From assembly GCA_900321895.1 (NCBI GenBank), contig ONYB01000123.1, forward strand, positions 1 through 22,594: a stretch of 22,594 bases of DNA, given 5' to 3'. This DNA comes from an uncultured Brachyspira sp. (GTDB taxonomy: Bacteria > Cyanobacteriota > Vampirovibrionia > Gastranaerophilales > Gastranaerophilaceae). Shown piece by piece: positions 13,378-21,215 of this stretch; the first letter of the stretch is position 1; every line of letters starts with the position of its first letter. Both the position numbers and the translations under genes were made by a program. The notes under the pieces are model-generated. The model was not told the origin of the DNA. It worked only from the letters and a program-made list of their open reading frames with translations, and did no database searches.

Positions 13378-14210
13378 CCGCGAAATTTTCCGCAAATTAC
13401 TCGGTCAATGCCCGCAAGATCTTTTATTATTTCAATGTTTTCAAAATCTTTTTTCATAAAGTTTTTGACCTCCTGAGATTGCCCTATTCCGAGTTCAAAC
13501 AAGAGATATCCGCCTTTATTCAGGATTTTCGAAGCTTCTGAGGTAATTTTTTCGTAAAATTCTAAACCTTTTTCATCAGTTGTGTAAAGTGCATTTTCCG
13601 GATCAAAAGTAACTTCTTTTTGAATATTTTCTTTTTCTGACGGCGGGATGTATGGCGGATTTGAAACGATTATATCAAAACTTTCGTCAGGTTTGACGTT
13701 TGAAAAAATATCAGATTTTCTAAAAATCGCCTTATTAAAAAGATTTAGTCTTGAAGCATTGTCCAGTGCTGTATTTAGGGCATCTGTCGAAATATCCAAC
13801 CCGATTACACGGCAATCAGTATATTTCGCAATCATACACGCAATGCAACCCGAACCTGTGCCAACATCTAATGCGGCTTTCAAATCATTTTTATTAATTA
13901 TTTCAATCGCTTTTCTGACTAAAATTTCGGTTTCATCACGCGGAATAAGCACAGACGGATTAACAATAAATTTTTCGCCCATAAAATCCGCAAAGCCGAT
14001 TATGTGCTGAATAGGTTCACGAGTTTTTGCTCTTTGTCGGGCTTTTTCTTCGACAATTTTCAATTTTTCGCTGTCCAATTTTTTCCCCATTATCAAATCA
14101 GAAACAGTATAATTCGCAAAATGTTCTATGAGCATTTTAACTTCAATCGTAGCTTCGTTTTTTTCTATTCCTGCGTCTGTCAGGATTTTAACAATATCTT
14201 CTATCAGCAT
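13374..14210 (-). CDS. prmC: Peptide chain release factor N5-glutamine methyltransferase
   Basis: PrmC (HemK) methylates the GGQ glutamine of release factors RF1/RF2 with SAM, which is needed for efficient termination. The 278 residues carry the N-terminal helical domain, VLIPRDETEILV (87-98), the SAM motif ALDVGTGSGCIA (113-124), the acidic GLDIS (137-141) and the catalytic NPPYIP (184-189). The ATG overlaps the upstream stop by one base (TAATG), so it is coupled to the DUF3137 gene. The stop lies within TTAA shared with the convergent CDF gene. In many genomes prmC follows prfA; here it does not, and no release-factor gene is visible. Confidence 0.94.
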   Translation of the reverse strand: MLIEDIVKILTDAGIEKNEATIEVKMLIEHFANYTVSDLIMGKKLDSEKLKIVEEKARQRAKTREPIQHIIGFADFMGEKFIVNPSVLIPRDETEILVRKAIEIINKNDLKAALDVGTGSGCIACMIAKYTDCRVIGLDISTDALNTALDNASRLNLFNKAIFRKSDIFSNVKPDESFDIIVSNPPYIPPSEKENIQKEVTFDPENALYTTDEKGLEFYEKITSEASKILNKGGYLLFELGIGQSQEVKNFMKKDFENIEIIKDLAGIDRVICGKFRG

Positions 14211-15145
14211 TATAATCCGGTCTTTTCTGTAACTTTTAGCATATCAATCATTTCGTAAATGGAAATTATTTCCGTCAAAAATTCTGTGAAAGGTTTTGTA
14301 TTTGTGAGCGGAGTTTTGAAATTTCCCAGTGCGAACAAGTCTTTATTTGTTGAAAGTGCAAGCATAAGTTTATTATTTTTGAAAGCACATTCAGCGTGTT
14401 CTGCACTGAAAGCGTTTCTGATTTTCTTAAACCTTTCCATAAAAGCGGTTGTCAAAACGTATCTTGCCTCAACTTGGTCGTTTGAATCGACGTAGAACAT
14501 TTTGCTAAATTCAGGGTCTTCGAGTTTGACCTCCTGATAGCATTTGTTATTACCTAGAAAAGCACGTTTTCTGACGATTGTATGACCAACAAACGGCTTT
14601 GCAACACCGATTGTAATAATTGCACCTTTAAAAACAGTATGAGTATGACGTCTGCCTTTTGAATCACGAGTTTCGTAATAAAGGCGAGCTTCCGAAATAT
14701 TTAGCGGTAAACCTTTGTACGTACCGTAAAAATTGTCGTCGGTCGACATATATTCCCAGTATGAGAAAATTTTAAAATTCTGAACCTCGCTCGGGTCAAC
14801 AACTCTGTTCGCTGTCCAATTCATGTGACCGAAAGCACTCATCAAAGATGGCATAATTCTCTTTTTTAATTTGGTTTCAAAATCTTTTCTAAAGCAAGTG
14901 TAAACCAACCCTGGTATCATAACTCCGATAAACCCGATGAAGAACAGTGATTGCCCTTCGATATTCAACATGTACATCCAAATTACGATACCGAGTGCGA
15001 CAAAAAAAACCAAAGTAGCCCAAAACCTTGCTTGGTTGTACTTTTTAACTCTTTCGCTCTCAAGTTCTTTCAACATTGGCAGGACATCGTGGTGATAAAT
15101 TTCGTAAAAATTTTTCTTAAAATCATTTATTGAATTTATTTCCAT
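14210..15145 (-). CDS. DUF3137-family membrane protein
   Basis: A 311-residue protein. A charged N-terminus (1-40) is followed by two membrane helices (about 42-60 and 66-84), then a soluble domain facing the cytosol. That domain has the DUF3137 hallmarks: YETRDSKGRRHTHTVFKGAI (155-174), GHTIVRKRAF, VKLEDPEFSKMFYVDSNDQVEARYVLTTAFMERF (about 204-237) and the NKLMLALSTNKDLF segment. The family is widespread in bacteria, often near LemA-type genes, but its role is not known. There is no SD; ATTGTAAAAT ends 6 bases before the ATG, so it is probably leaderless. It is coupled to prmC by a TAATG overlap. Confidence 0.85.
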   Translation of the reverse strand: MEINSINDFKKNFYEIYHHDVLPMLKELESERVKKYNQARFWATLVFFVALGIVIWMYMLNIEGQSLFFIGFIGVMIPGLVYTCFRKDFETKLKKRIMPSLMSAFGHMNWTANRVVDPSEVQNFKIFSYWEYMSTDDNFYGTYKGLPLNISEARLYYETRDSKGRRHTHTVFKGAIITIGVAKPFVGHTIVRKRAFLGNNKCYQEVKLEDPEFSKMFYVDSNDQVEARYVLTTAFMERFKKIRNAFSAEHAECAFKNNKLMLALSTNKDLFALGNFKTPLTNTKPFTEFLTEIISIYEMIDMLKVTEKTGL

Positions 15146-15161
15146 GCCATAATTTTACAAT
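15146..15161 (-). promoter_or_regulatory. Probable leaderless promoter of the DUF3137 gene
   Basis: On the minus strand ATTGTAAAAT (15161-15152) is followed by 6 bases and the ATG, identical in sequence and distance to the rsmD promoter. I see no good -35 box. Confidence 0.45.
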
Positions 15162-15179
15162 TTTTATTTTATATTGACA

Positions 15180-15677
15180 TCATTCAAATGAATTATCAGC
15201 CTCATGTTCTGATAAAATTTTATCTATTTCATCACGAGCTTCAAGTTTTGAAGCAAGTTCTTTTTTCTCAATTCCGTATCTTTTGCAGAGTTTTTCATAA
15301 TAATAAAGTTGTTTTTTAGTCGGTTGCTCTTTACTCATTTTAACTTCTTGTAAAAACTTGCGTTTCTTTTTTTCAAACTCTTTTTGTGCTTGAATAATCG
15401 GTTCTTGCTTTTTCTTATAATCGTAATATTTACGACACTCTTTCAAAAAAAGTTCGGTATCTTTCAAAAATTGGTCATCGTCAATAACGTCGGCGAGGAA
15501 TTCAAACCTTGAGGCATTAATTTCGAGATAATACTTTTCATCCTCGAGAAATTTGTCGAGAATTTCTTGAACACTCAATTCCGGTGATTTTTTCACCAAA
15601 GCTCTCAAGAAGCCGCACAATGCCGACTTTTGGTTCTTTGTCATATTCAGATATATTTGTTTTTTAATTTCGTACAT
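15180..15677 (-). CDS. Charged helical protein with a PTKKQ-type C-terminal motif
   Basis: A 165-residue soluble protein. It is largely helical and highly charged, with a probable coiled coil at about 84-115 (KYYDYKKKQEPIIQAQKEF). The C-terminus (121-160) has PTKKQLYYYEKLCKRYGIEKKEL, resembling a short DUF3072-like or SAP-like module that in other proteins accompanies nucleic-acid enzymes; the likeness is weak. There is no signal peptide. Neither ATG 15677 nor the internal ATG 15644 has an SD. Its 3' end lies only 34 bases before the DUF3137 gene on the same strand. Function unknown; the reading frame and amino-acid make-up look like a real gene. Confidence 0.65.
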   Translation of the reverse strand: MYEIKKQIYLNMTKNQKSALCGFLRALVKKSPELSVQEILDKFLEDEKYYLEINASRFEFLADVIDDDQFLKDTELFLKECRKYYDYKKKQEPIIQAQKEFEKKKRKFLQEVKMSKEQPTKKQLYYYEKLCKRYGIEKKELASKLEARDEIDKILSEHEADNSFE

Positions 15678-15724
15678 AGTAGTTGTTTGGAAGTTCGTAT
15701 GGTTGCAGTAAGTGTGGTAGAAAA

Positions 15725-15858
15725 GTGAATAAGTAAATTCGCCCCGTTGGGGCTCGTGAATAAGTTCAAATCGGTGCTACGCACCAAAGTTGTTTTTGAG
15801 CGAAGCGAACGATATGCACTTATTCACCTATTAACTTATTCACTTATTTACTTATTTA
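15725..15858. repeat. Composite intergenic element: inverted octamers, two hairpins and an octamer tandem run
   Basis: A perfect 10-base inverted repeat GTGAATAAGT (15725-15734) matches ACTTATTCAC at 15818-15827 and again at 15834-15843. Between them are hairpins GCCCC-gtt-GGGGC (15741-15753) and GGTGC-tac-GCACC (15773-15785), and a second TGAATAAG (15757-15764). At 15819-15858 five octamers follow: CTTATTCA, CCTATTAA, CTTATTCA, CTTATTTA, CTTATTTA. The element ends 11 bases from the permease stop codon. There is no ORF in it. Confidence 0.85.
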
Positions 15859-15869
15859 CCTGTTTTTTG

Positions 15870-17201
15870 TTAGTGCAAATATCTCACAAACAAATAAACT
15901 GAACTTAATGCAAGTGATATAAATGTTGCAAGAGCTCCATACTTCATAAATCTCATAAATGAAATCGGATGCCCCTTAACCGTTGCGGTTTCACTAACAA
16001 TAACGTTCGCAGCCGCACCAATAATAGTAAGATTTCCGCCAAGACAAGCCCCTAATGACAATGCCCACCAAAGCGGATGATGACCTGCTCCCGAATACGG
16101 AATTGTGTGCTGAACCTGTGCAATCAACGGAGCCATTGTTGCGGTATACGGAATATTGTCTATAATACCTGACAACAAGCCTGAACCCCAAAGGATTAAC
16201 ATTGTTGCCATATCAAGACTTCCGCTTGTAAATTGAATAAGTTTGTCTGCCAAGAATGCGATACCGCCGTTTGCCTCAAAACCACCGATAATAATGAACA
16301 AACCTACAAAGAAAAATATCGTAAGCCACTCAACATCTCTGTAAATTTCTTTCGGTTTTTCAAAAAGTAACAAGAAAGACGCACCTGCAACCGCAAAAAC
16401 GTACGCATCAATATGTGTAATATCGTGTGTTACAAAACCGAGAATTACCAAGGCAAGAGTAATCATAGAACGAATCATCAAGCCTTTATCGGTAATAGTT
16501 TTTGAATTATCAAGATTTGCTACATGAGCCATTTTTTCAGGAGTTGACTTTAATGATTTTCTGAACAAGAAAATCAAAACCGAAACAACCGTCAAGAATA
16601 TCAACGCAACTATTACCGTTAATTCATTCAAAAAGTCCATAAAGCTCAAACCTGCTCTTGCACCGATAATAATATTTGGCGGGTCGCCGATAAGAGTTGC
16701 CGTACCACCGATATTAGATGCCAAAACCTCCGTAATCAAAAACGGAATAGGATCGGTATCAAATTCTTTTGCAATAACAAAAGTTACAGGCATCATAAGA
16801 ACAACCGTTGTAACGTTATCCAAAAATGCGGAAGCAACCGCCGTAAAAGCAGCAAGCGTGAACAAAACCATTTTCGGATGACCTTTTGTCAATTTCAAAA
16901 GTCCGATTGCCATCCATTTAAAAACTCCGCTACGGCTTGCAATATGTACCAAAATCATCATACCGATTAGCAAAAAGATTACGTCAAAAGAAATGTATTC
17001 AAACACCCCTTTTACATAAGCTCCCGTCGTCGGATCAATATGACTGTGACAAGGCAATAGCCCTAAAACCATTGTCAGAGAAGCACCAACAAGTGCTACA
17101 ACTGATTTTTGAATTTTCTCACTTGCAATAAAAATGTATGCAATCAAAAGAATTGCACCCGAAATTATCATGCCATGAGAAGATACTAAATTTTCTAACA
17201 T
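15870..17201 (-). CDS. ArsB/NhaD-superfamily ion permease
   Basis: A 443-residue membrane protein with about 11 hydrophobic helices and no signal peptide. It has the two-fold repeated signature of the ArsB/NhaD/P-protein superfamily: ASAFLDNVTTVVLMMP (123-138) and GGTATLIGDPPNIIIGA in the first half, GIIDNIPYTATMAPLI and GGNLTIIGAAANVIV in the second. The paired Asp-Asn and Gly-rich re-entrant loops are intact. Members exchange sodium for protons (NhaD), export arsenite (ArsB), or carry organic anions; substrate cannot be read from sequence. Lack of an adjacent arsR or arsC argues mildly against arsenite. GGGAG lies 10 bases upstream of the ATG. It is divergent from metG (141-base gap). Confidence 0.85.
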   Translation of the reverse strand: MLENLVSSHGMIISGAILLIAYIFIASEKIQKSVVALVGASLTMVLGLLPCHSHIDPTTGAYVKGVFEYISFDVIFLLIGMMILVHIASRSGVFKWMAIGLLKLTKGHPKMVLFTLAAFTAVASAFLDNVTTVVLMMPVTFVIAKEFDTDPIPFLITEVLASNIGGTATLIGDPPNIIIGARAGLSFMDFLNELTVIVALIFLTVVSVLIFLFRKSLKSTPEKMAHVANLDNSKTITDKGLMIRSMITLALVILGFVTHDITHIDAYVFAVAGASFLLLFEKPKEIYRDVEWLTIFFFVGLFIIIGGFEANGGIAFLADKLIQFTSGSLDMATMLILWGSGLLSGIIDNIPYTATMAPLIAQVQHTIPYSGAGHHPLWWALSLGACLGGNLTIIGAAANVIVSETATVKGHPISFMRFMKYGALATFISLALSSVYLFVRYLH

Positions 17202-17342
17202 TTTTTAATCTCCCAAAAACTGATTTGTAAACTTTTCAACTATCTTAACACAAAAAAATAAAACTTGTACGGTTTATGAGTTCGTAGGATTTTTTGTTTA
17301 TGATAAAATTTTAACAGAGTTTATTAAAAAAAGGATACGGAA

Positions 17343-18929
17343 ATGGACAGATTTTATATTACAACGGCTATTGATTATGTTAACGGTGCCCCTCACATAG
17401 GTCACGCTTACGAAAAGATTTTGACCGATATTATTGCAAGACACTATTCGCAAAGAACAAATGATATGTACTTTTTGACAGGTACAGACGAACACGGGAT
17501 TAAAATCCAAAAAACAGCTGCCGCAAAAGGAATTTCGCCAAAAGAACTTTGCGACGAAAATTCCCAAAAATTCAAAGATGCCTGGAAAGCACTCGATATT
17601 AATTATAACAAATTTATCAGAACAACCGATGATTATCACAAAAAAACCGTTCAAAAAATCTTCAAAAAACTTGTTGAACAAGGCGATATTTATAAAAACT
17701 CTTATGAAGGGCTTTACTGTTCTGGTTGCGAATGTTTCTTAAACCCGAAAGACTTGACAGAGGACGGTCTTTGTCCGGATCACTTGAAAAAACCTGATGT
17801 CGTAAAAGAAGAAAACTATTTCTTTAAACTCACAAAATACAAAGACGCAATTATCAAACATATTAAAGAAAATCCTGATTTTATCGTGCCTGCGTTCAGA
17901 GCAAACGAAGTTTTGAACCAGCTTGAAGATATCCAAGATATTTCTGTTTCCAGAGCAAAATCCAATGTAAAATGGGGTATTGATGTTCTTGACGATCCTG
18001 AACAATCTATCTATGTATGGATTGATGCTTTGTCAAACTATATTACTGCAATCGGCTACGATACCGAGAATCCGTCAGAAGATTTCAAAAAATACTGGCC
18101 TGTTGATGTTCATGTTATCGGAAAAGACATTTTGAAATTCCACAGCATATACTGGCCTGCATTCTTGTTGGCATTAGATTTGCCGTTGCCAAAACACATC
18201 TTTGCCCACGGTTGGATTACGATTGACGAAACCAAAATGTCAAAATCTCTCGGTAACGTAATTTCTCCGACATCAGTTCTCGAAAGTTTTGAATTAAAAG
18301 AACCTGATGCGTTCAGATATTATATGGCAACTTCTGCACCTTGCGGACGTGACGGCAACTATTCCGACGATGATTTCAAAGAAAAAGTTAATGCTCACCT
18401 CGCAAACAGCATGGGCAACCTTTTAAACAGAACTCTTTCTATGCTCGTCAAATATTTTGACGGTGAAGTTAAAGAAGAATTTTTGATTTCTGCAAACAAC
18501 GAACTTGTCGAAGGTTCTCAAAAATTAATCAAACATGCACTCGGAACTGTCAAAGTTGTCGAAAACCACTTCAACCATTTTGAAATCGCCGAAGCAGCAC
18601 AAGAAATTATGGGAATTGTCGATATGGCGAACAAATTTGTCACCGACAACGCACCTTGGACGCTTGCAAAAGAAGGCAAAATGACTGAATGCGGTCAGGT
18701 CTTGACGACAGTTCTTGAGATTATGTGCGTTGTAACTGCGTTGATTTACCCGTATTGTCCTAACTTCGCAAAAGAAATGGCAAGACAGTTATCCTTCAAT
18801 CTCGACGCAAAACTTGACGACTTGACAAGCGATAATATCAAGTGCGGAAAACTTATTTCAAAAGAAGAAATCAAACCTGTATTTTTGAGAGTTGATTCCG
18901 AACTTGCCGACAAATCAGCAAAAAAATAG
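17343..18929 (+). CDS. metG: Methionyl-tRNA synthetase
   Basis: It attaches methionine to initiator and elongator tRNA-Met. The 528 residues include HIGH (18-21), KMSKS (298-302), and a zinc knuckle with Cys126, Cys129, Cys144 and His147 (CSGC, then CPDH), the single-zinc CCCH form. The anticodon-binding helical domain follows (about 340-500). The C-terminal Trbp111-like tRNA-binding domain found in many bacterial enzymes is absent, which makes this the short form (complete, not truncated: a stop codon follows naturally). The SD AAAGGA is in place. A probable -10 (TAAAAT at 17304) lies upstream. Confidence 0.96.
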   Translation: MDRFYITTAIDYVNGAPHIGHAYEKILTDIIARHYSQRTNDMYFLTGTDEHGIKIQKTAAAKGISPKELCDENSQKFKDAWKALDINYNKFIRTTDDYHKKTVQKIFKKLVEQGDIYKNSYEGLYCSGCECFLNPKDLTEDGLCPDHLKKPDVVKEENYFFKLTKYKDAIIKHIKENPDFIVPAFRANEVLNQLEDIQDISVSRAKSNVKWGIDVLDDPEQSIYVWIDALSNYITAIGYDTENPSEDFKKYWPVDVHVIGKDILKFHSIYWPAFLLALDLPLPKHIFAHGWITIDETKMSKSLGNVISPTSVLESFELKEPDAFRYYMATSAPCGRDGNYSDDDFKEKVNAHLANSMGNLLNRTLSMLVKYFDGEVKEEFLISANNELVEGSQKLIKHALGTVKVVENHFNHFEIAEAAQEIMGIVDMANKFVTDNAPWTLAKEGKMTECGQVLTTVLEIMCVVTALIYPYCPNFAKEMARQLSFNLDAKLDDLTSDNIKCGKLISKEEIKPVFLRVDSELADKSAKK

Positions 18930-18961
18930 AAAATTTTAAATAATTGAATTAAGTCACATTT

Positions 18962-18991
18962 TTTACGTCGTGCTTTTTAAGCGACTGTAAA
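18962..18991 (+). terminator. Possible metG terminator hairpin
   Basis: TTTAC, GTC and GCTT (18962-18975) pair with AAGC, GAC and GTAAA (18979-18991) around a TTT loop, with one 2-base and one 1-base bulge. No U-run follows directly, so termination is uncertain. Confidence 0.4.
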
Positions 18992-19059
18992 GAATAGTTA
19001 TTATCATGTTTTTTTCAAAAATTTTCTGTTATATCATGTGAAAAAAGGAAAAATAAAGC

Positions 19060-20442
19060 ATGCCAGCAACAAAAGATAAAATGAAACAACAAGATTTAAA
19101 CCTTTTGCCCCAAAATATAGAGGCAGAAGAGGCTGTTCTCGGTGCGATTTTGGTAAACCCGAGAGTTATCACAAAAATTGTTGAAACCCTAAAACCCGAA
19201 AGTTTTTACAAACCTGCACACAGATACATTTATGATGCAATGCTCCAACTTTTCAACCAAAACGAAAAGATTGATATTATTTCTGTGTCAGATGTTTTAA
19301 GTTTCAATTCTAAATTGGAAGCGGTTGGCGGTCGTGCTTTTATCAACGATTTAAGTTTTAACGCAATTACAACCTCAAACGTTGAATATTACGTAAAAAT
19401 TATCCAAGAAAAAGCTATTAAAAGGGCATTGATTAATGCAGGTTCTGAAATCGTATCCTTCGGTTACGACATGAATTCCATTGACGACTCGCTTGACAGT
19501 GCCGAAAAGTTAATTTTTGATATTGCTTCCAGAAAATCCACAACGGACTTGGTTCACGTAAAGGATTTGGTATTAAACACGTACGAAAAAATCGAATACC
19601 GCTACAACCATAAGGATGAACTTTTAGGAGTTCCTACGGGATTTTTCGATTTAGACGCGGTTTTGAACGGACTCCAAAAATCTGACTTAATAATTCTTGC
19701 GGCACGTCCGGCAATGGGTAAAACAGCTTTTGCACTGAACATTGCACAAAACGTAGCAATCAGAGCCAAAACTCCGGTAGCAATTTTTTCACTTGAAATG
19801 TCAAAGGATCAGTTGGTTCAACGTATGCTTTGTTCAGAGGCGGAAATCGATTCGCAGAGAATTAAAACCGGTAACATGCAGAGCAAAGACTGGGAAAAAC
19901 TTGCGGATGCAATGAATTCGTTTGCCCAAGCCCCGCTGTATATCGACGATACAAGCGGATGTACGATTACGGACTTGAGAGCAAAATGTCGAAGATTAAA
20001 AATGCAAGAAAAAAATCTCGGACTTATTTTGATTGACTACTTGCAGTTAATGGAGGGAAGCGGTAGAGAAGACCGTATGCAGCAGATTTCGGCGATTTCC
20101 AGAGGTTTAAAAATTCTTGCAAAAGAATTAGATGTTCCGGTAATTGCACTTTCGCAGTTGTCCCGTGCGGTAGAAAGCAGAACAGACAAACGTCCGATGT
20201 TGTCCGACTTGCGTGAATCAGGTTCAATCGAGCAGGACGCAGATATTGTAATGTTTATATACCGTGACGATTACTACAAAAAAGCCGAAAGCGAAGAGGA
20301 AGAAACGGTTAAGGCGGCGAACAAAGGGGAATCCGAAATCATAATAGCAAAACACAGAAACGGCGGGCTAGATACAATCAAACTTCTCTTCCAGGGCAAC
20401 ATTACGAAGTTCAAAAACCCAATCAAAACAGATGCGTTTTAA
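19060..20442 (+). CDS. dnaB: Replicative DNA helicase
   Basis: DnaB unwinds DNA ahead of the replication fork as a hexamer, loaded by an initiation factor and bound to primase. The 460 residues show the N-terminal domain (LPQNIEAEEAVLGAIL, 16-31), a linker, Walker A AARPAMGKTAF (214-224), Walker B LILIDYLQLM, and the arginine-finger region SQLSRAVESR and LRESGSIEQDADIV. There is no intein. The ATG at 19060 has AAAAGGAA 11 bases upstream; an ATG 7 codons further in (MKQQDL) is a possible alternative start. The gene follows metG by 130 bases, and is convergent with the next gene, 19 bases away. Confidence 0.96.
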   Translation: MPATKDKMKQQDLNLLPQNIEAEEAVLGAILVNPRVITKIVETLKPESFYKPAHRYIYDAMLQLFNQNEKIDIISVSDVLSFNSKLEAVGGRAFINDLSFNAITTSNVEYYVKIIQEKAIKRALINAGSEIVSFGYDMNSIDDSLDSAEKLIFDIASRKSTTDLVHVKDLVLNTYEKIEYRYNHKDELLGVPTGFFDLDAVLNGLQKSDLIILAARPAMGKTAFALNIAQNVAIRAKTPVAIFSLEMSKDQLVQRMLCSEAEIDSQRIKTGNMQSKDWEKLADAMNSFAQAPLYIDDTSGCTITDLRAKCRRLKMQEKNLGLILIDYLQLMEGSGREDRMQQISAISRGLKILAKELDVPVIALSQLSRAVESRTDKRPMLSDLRESGSIEQDADIVMFIYRDDYYKKAESEEEETVKAANKGESEIIIAKHRNGGLDTIKLLFQGNITKFKNPIKTDAF

Positions 20443-20461
20443 GGTTGTGAAGGGTGAAACC

Positions 20462-21100
20462 CTATCTTGCCTCACGCAATATATTAATCGTCTTTTCAAT
20501 TTCATCTTTGAGATAAGAGATTTGCTGGTCTATATTATTCGAGTTATAAATTTGTCCGGAACCCGAATATGCTAGGTACGGACTGTATTTTTCTGCCTCT
20601 GAACGCAGTTGTGATACAGTTTTTGCCTGATTGCTCAACTGCAAAAGTTTTTCATAAGAAATGTAGTTACTCTCAGGCTTGTCCTCGTATTTCTGCCTGA
20701 AATATTCTGCGTTTTGGTTGAAAAAGTATACCCGTGCCGCAAACCTTTGAACATTTTCGTTTTCTTCTATGGAATCGTAAATTTTTTCCAACATATCAAT
20801 AAATTCCGTCAAATCATTTATGTATGGCGAAGTTTTATCCTGTTTCAAAATAATGTTTACAAAAGCAGGATTGTCACGTGGAATAGGTTTTATTTCTTTT
20901 TCAGAATTAAATTTTTGTGTTTTTTCAAAAACCGGCTTGGCGTCAATCGGTTCTGTAGGCTGAAATTTCCCCGTCAAATCAGGCAGAGTTCCGACATAAC
21001 CCATGCCTTCATAAGGATTTCCCTGCGGTTGGAAAAAAGCAGCATAGCTCCCGCTTTGAAACAATAATATAGACAAAATTACTAAAACCGACTTTCTCAT
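20462..21100 (-). CDS. Exported protein, unknown function
   Basis: A 212-residue protein with a Sec signal peptide (MRKSVLVILSILLFQSGSYAA, cleavage near residue 21). The mature N-terminus is Gly/Pro-rich and probably disordered (to about 75); the rest is helical, with a segment YINDLTEFIDMLEKIYDSI near 94-112 and repeated Gln/Lys heptad-like stretches to the end. There are no cysteines and no recognisable domain. A TATAAT lies 6 bases before the ATG, so the mRNA may be leaderless, although AAAGGT adjoins the ATG. It is convergent with dnaB and sits 61 bases after the terminator of the RseP-like gene. Likely periplasmic; function unknown. Confidence 0.7.
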   Translation of the reverse strand: MRKSVLVILSILLFQSGSYAAFFQPQGNPYEGMGYVGTLPDLTGKFQPTEPIDAKPVFEKTQKFNSEKEIKPIPRDNPAFVNIILKQDKTSPYINDLTEFIDMLEKIYDSIEENENVQRFAARVYFFNQNAEYFRQKYEDKPESNYISYEKLLQLSNQAKTVSQLRSEAEKYSPYLAYSGSGQIYNSNNIDQQISYLKDEIEKTINILREAR

Positions 21101-21106
21101 ACCTTT

Positions 21107-21112
21107 ATTATA
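21107..21112 (-). promoter_or_regulatory. -10 box adjoining the exported-protein start
   Basis: TATAAT on the minus strand (21112-21107) ends 6 bases before the ATG at 21100, leaving no room for a normal leader. The -35 region shows no match. Confidence 0.4.
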
Positions 21113-21159
21113 ATGCTTCTTCTAAAAAAATCATCATGCGGTAAAATGAGATTTTTCAT

Positions 21160-21195
21160 AAAAAAATCTACGCACGCAACGCACGCAGATTTTTT
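21160..21195. terminator. Terminator with a tandem-repeat loop after the RseP-like gene
   Basis: AAAAAATCT (21161-21169) and AGATTTTTT (21187-21195) pair, with A and T runs on both sides, so termination can work in both directions. The 17-base loop is mainly a tandem repeat of ACGCACGCA (21170-21178 and 21179-21187), an unusual GC-rich loop. Confidence 0.7.
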
Positions 21196-21215
21196 CGAAA
21201 TTATTTTGTCAAACG

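Noticed and set aside
15678..15724. Promoter or SD for the charged helical protein
   Set aside because: I see neither a -10 near the ATG nor a purine-rich site, so no element is called.
17298..17681. Minus-strand reading frame over the metG start
   Set aside because: It is a shadow of metG with phenylalanine- and cysteine-rich nonsense composition.
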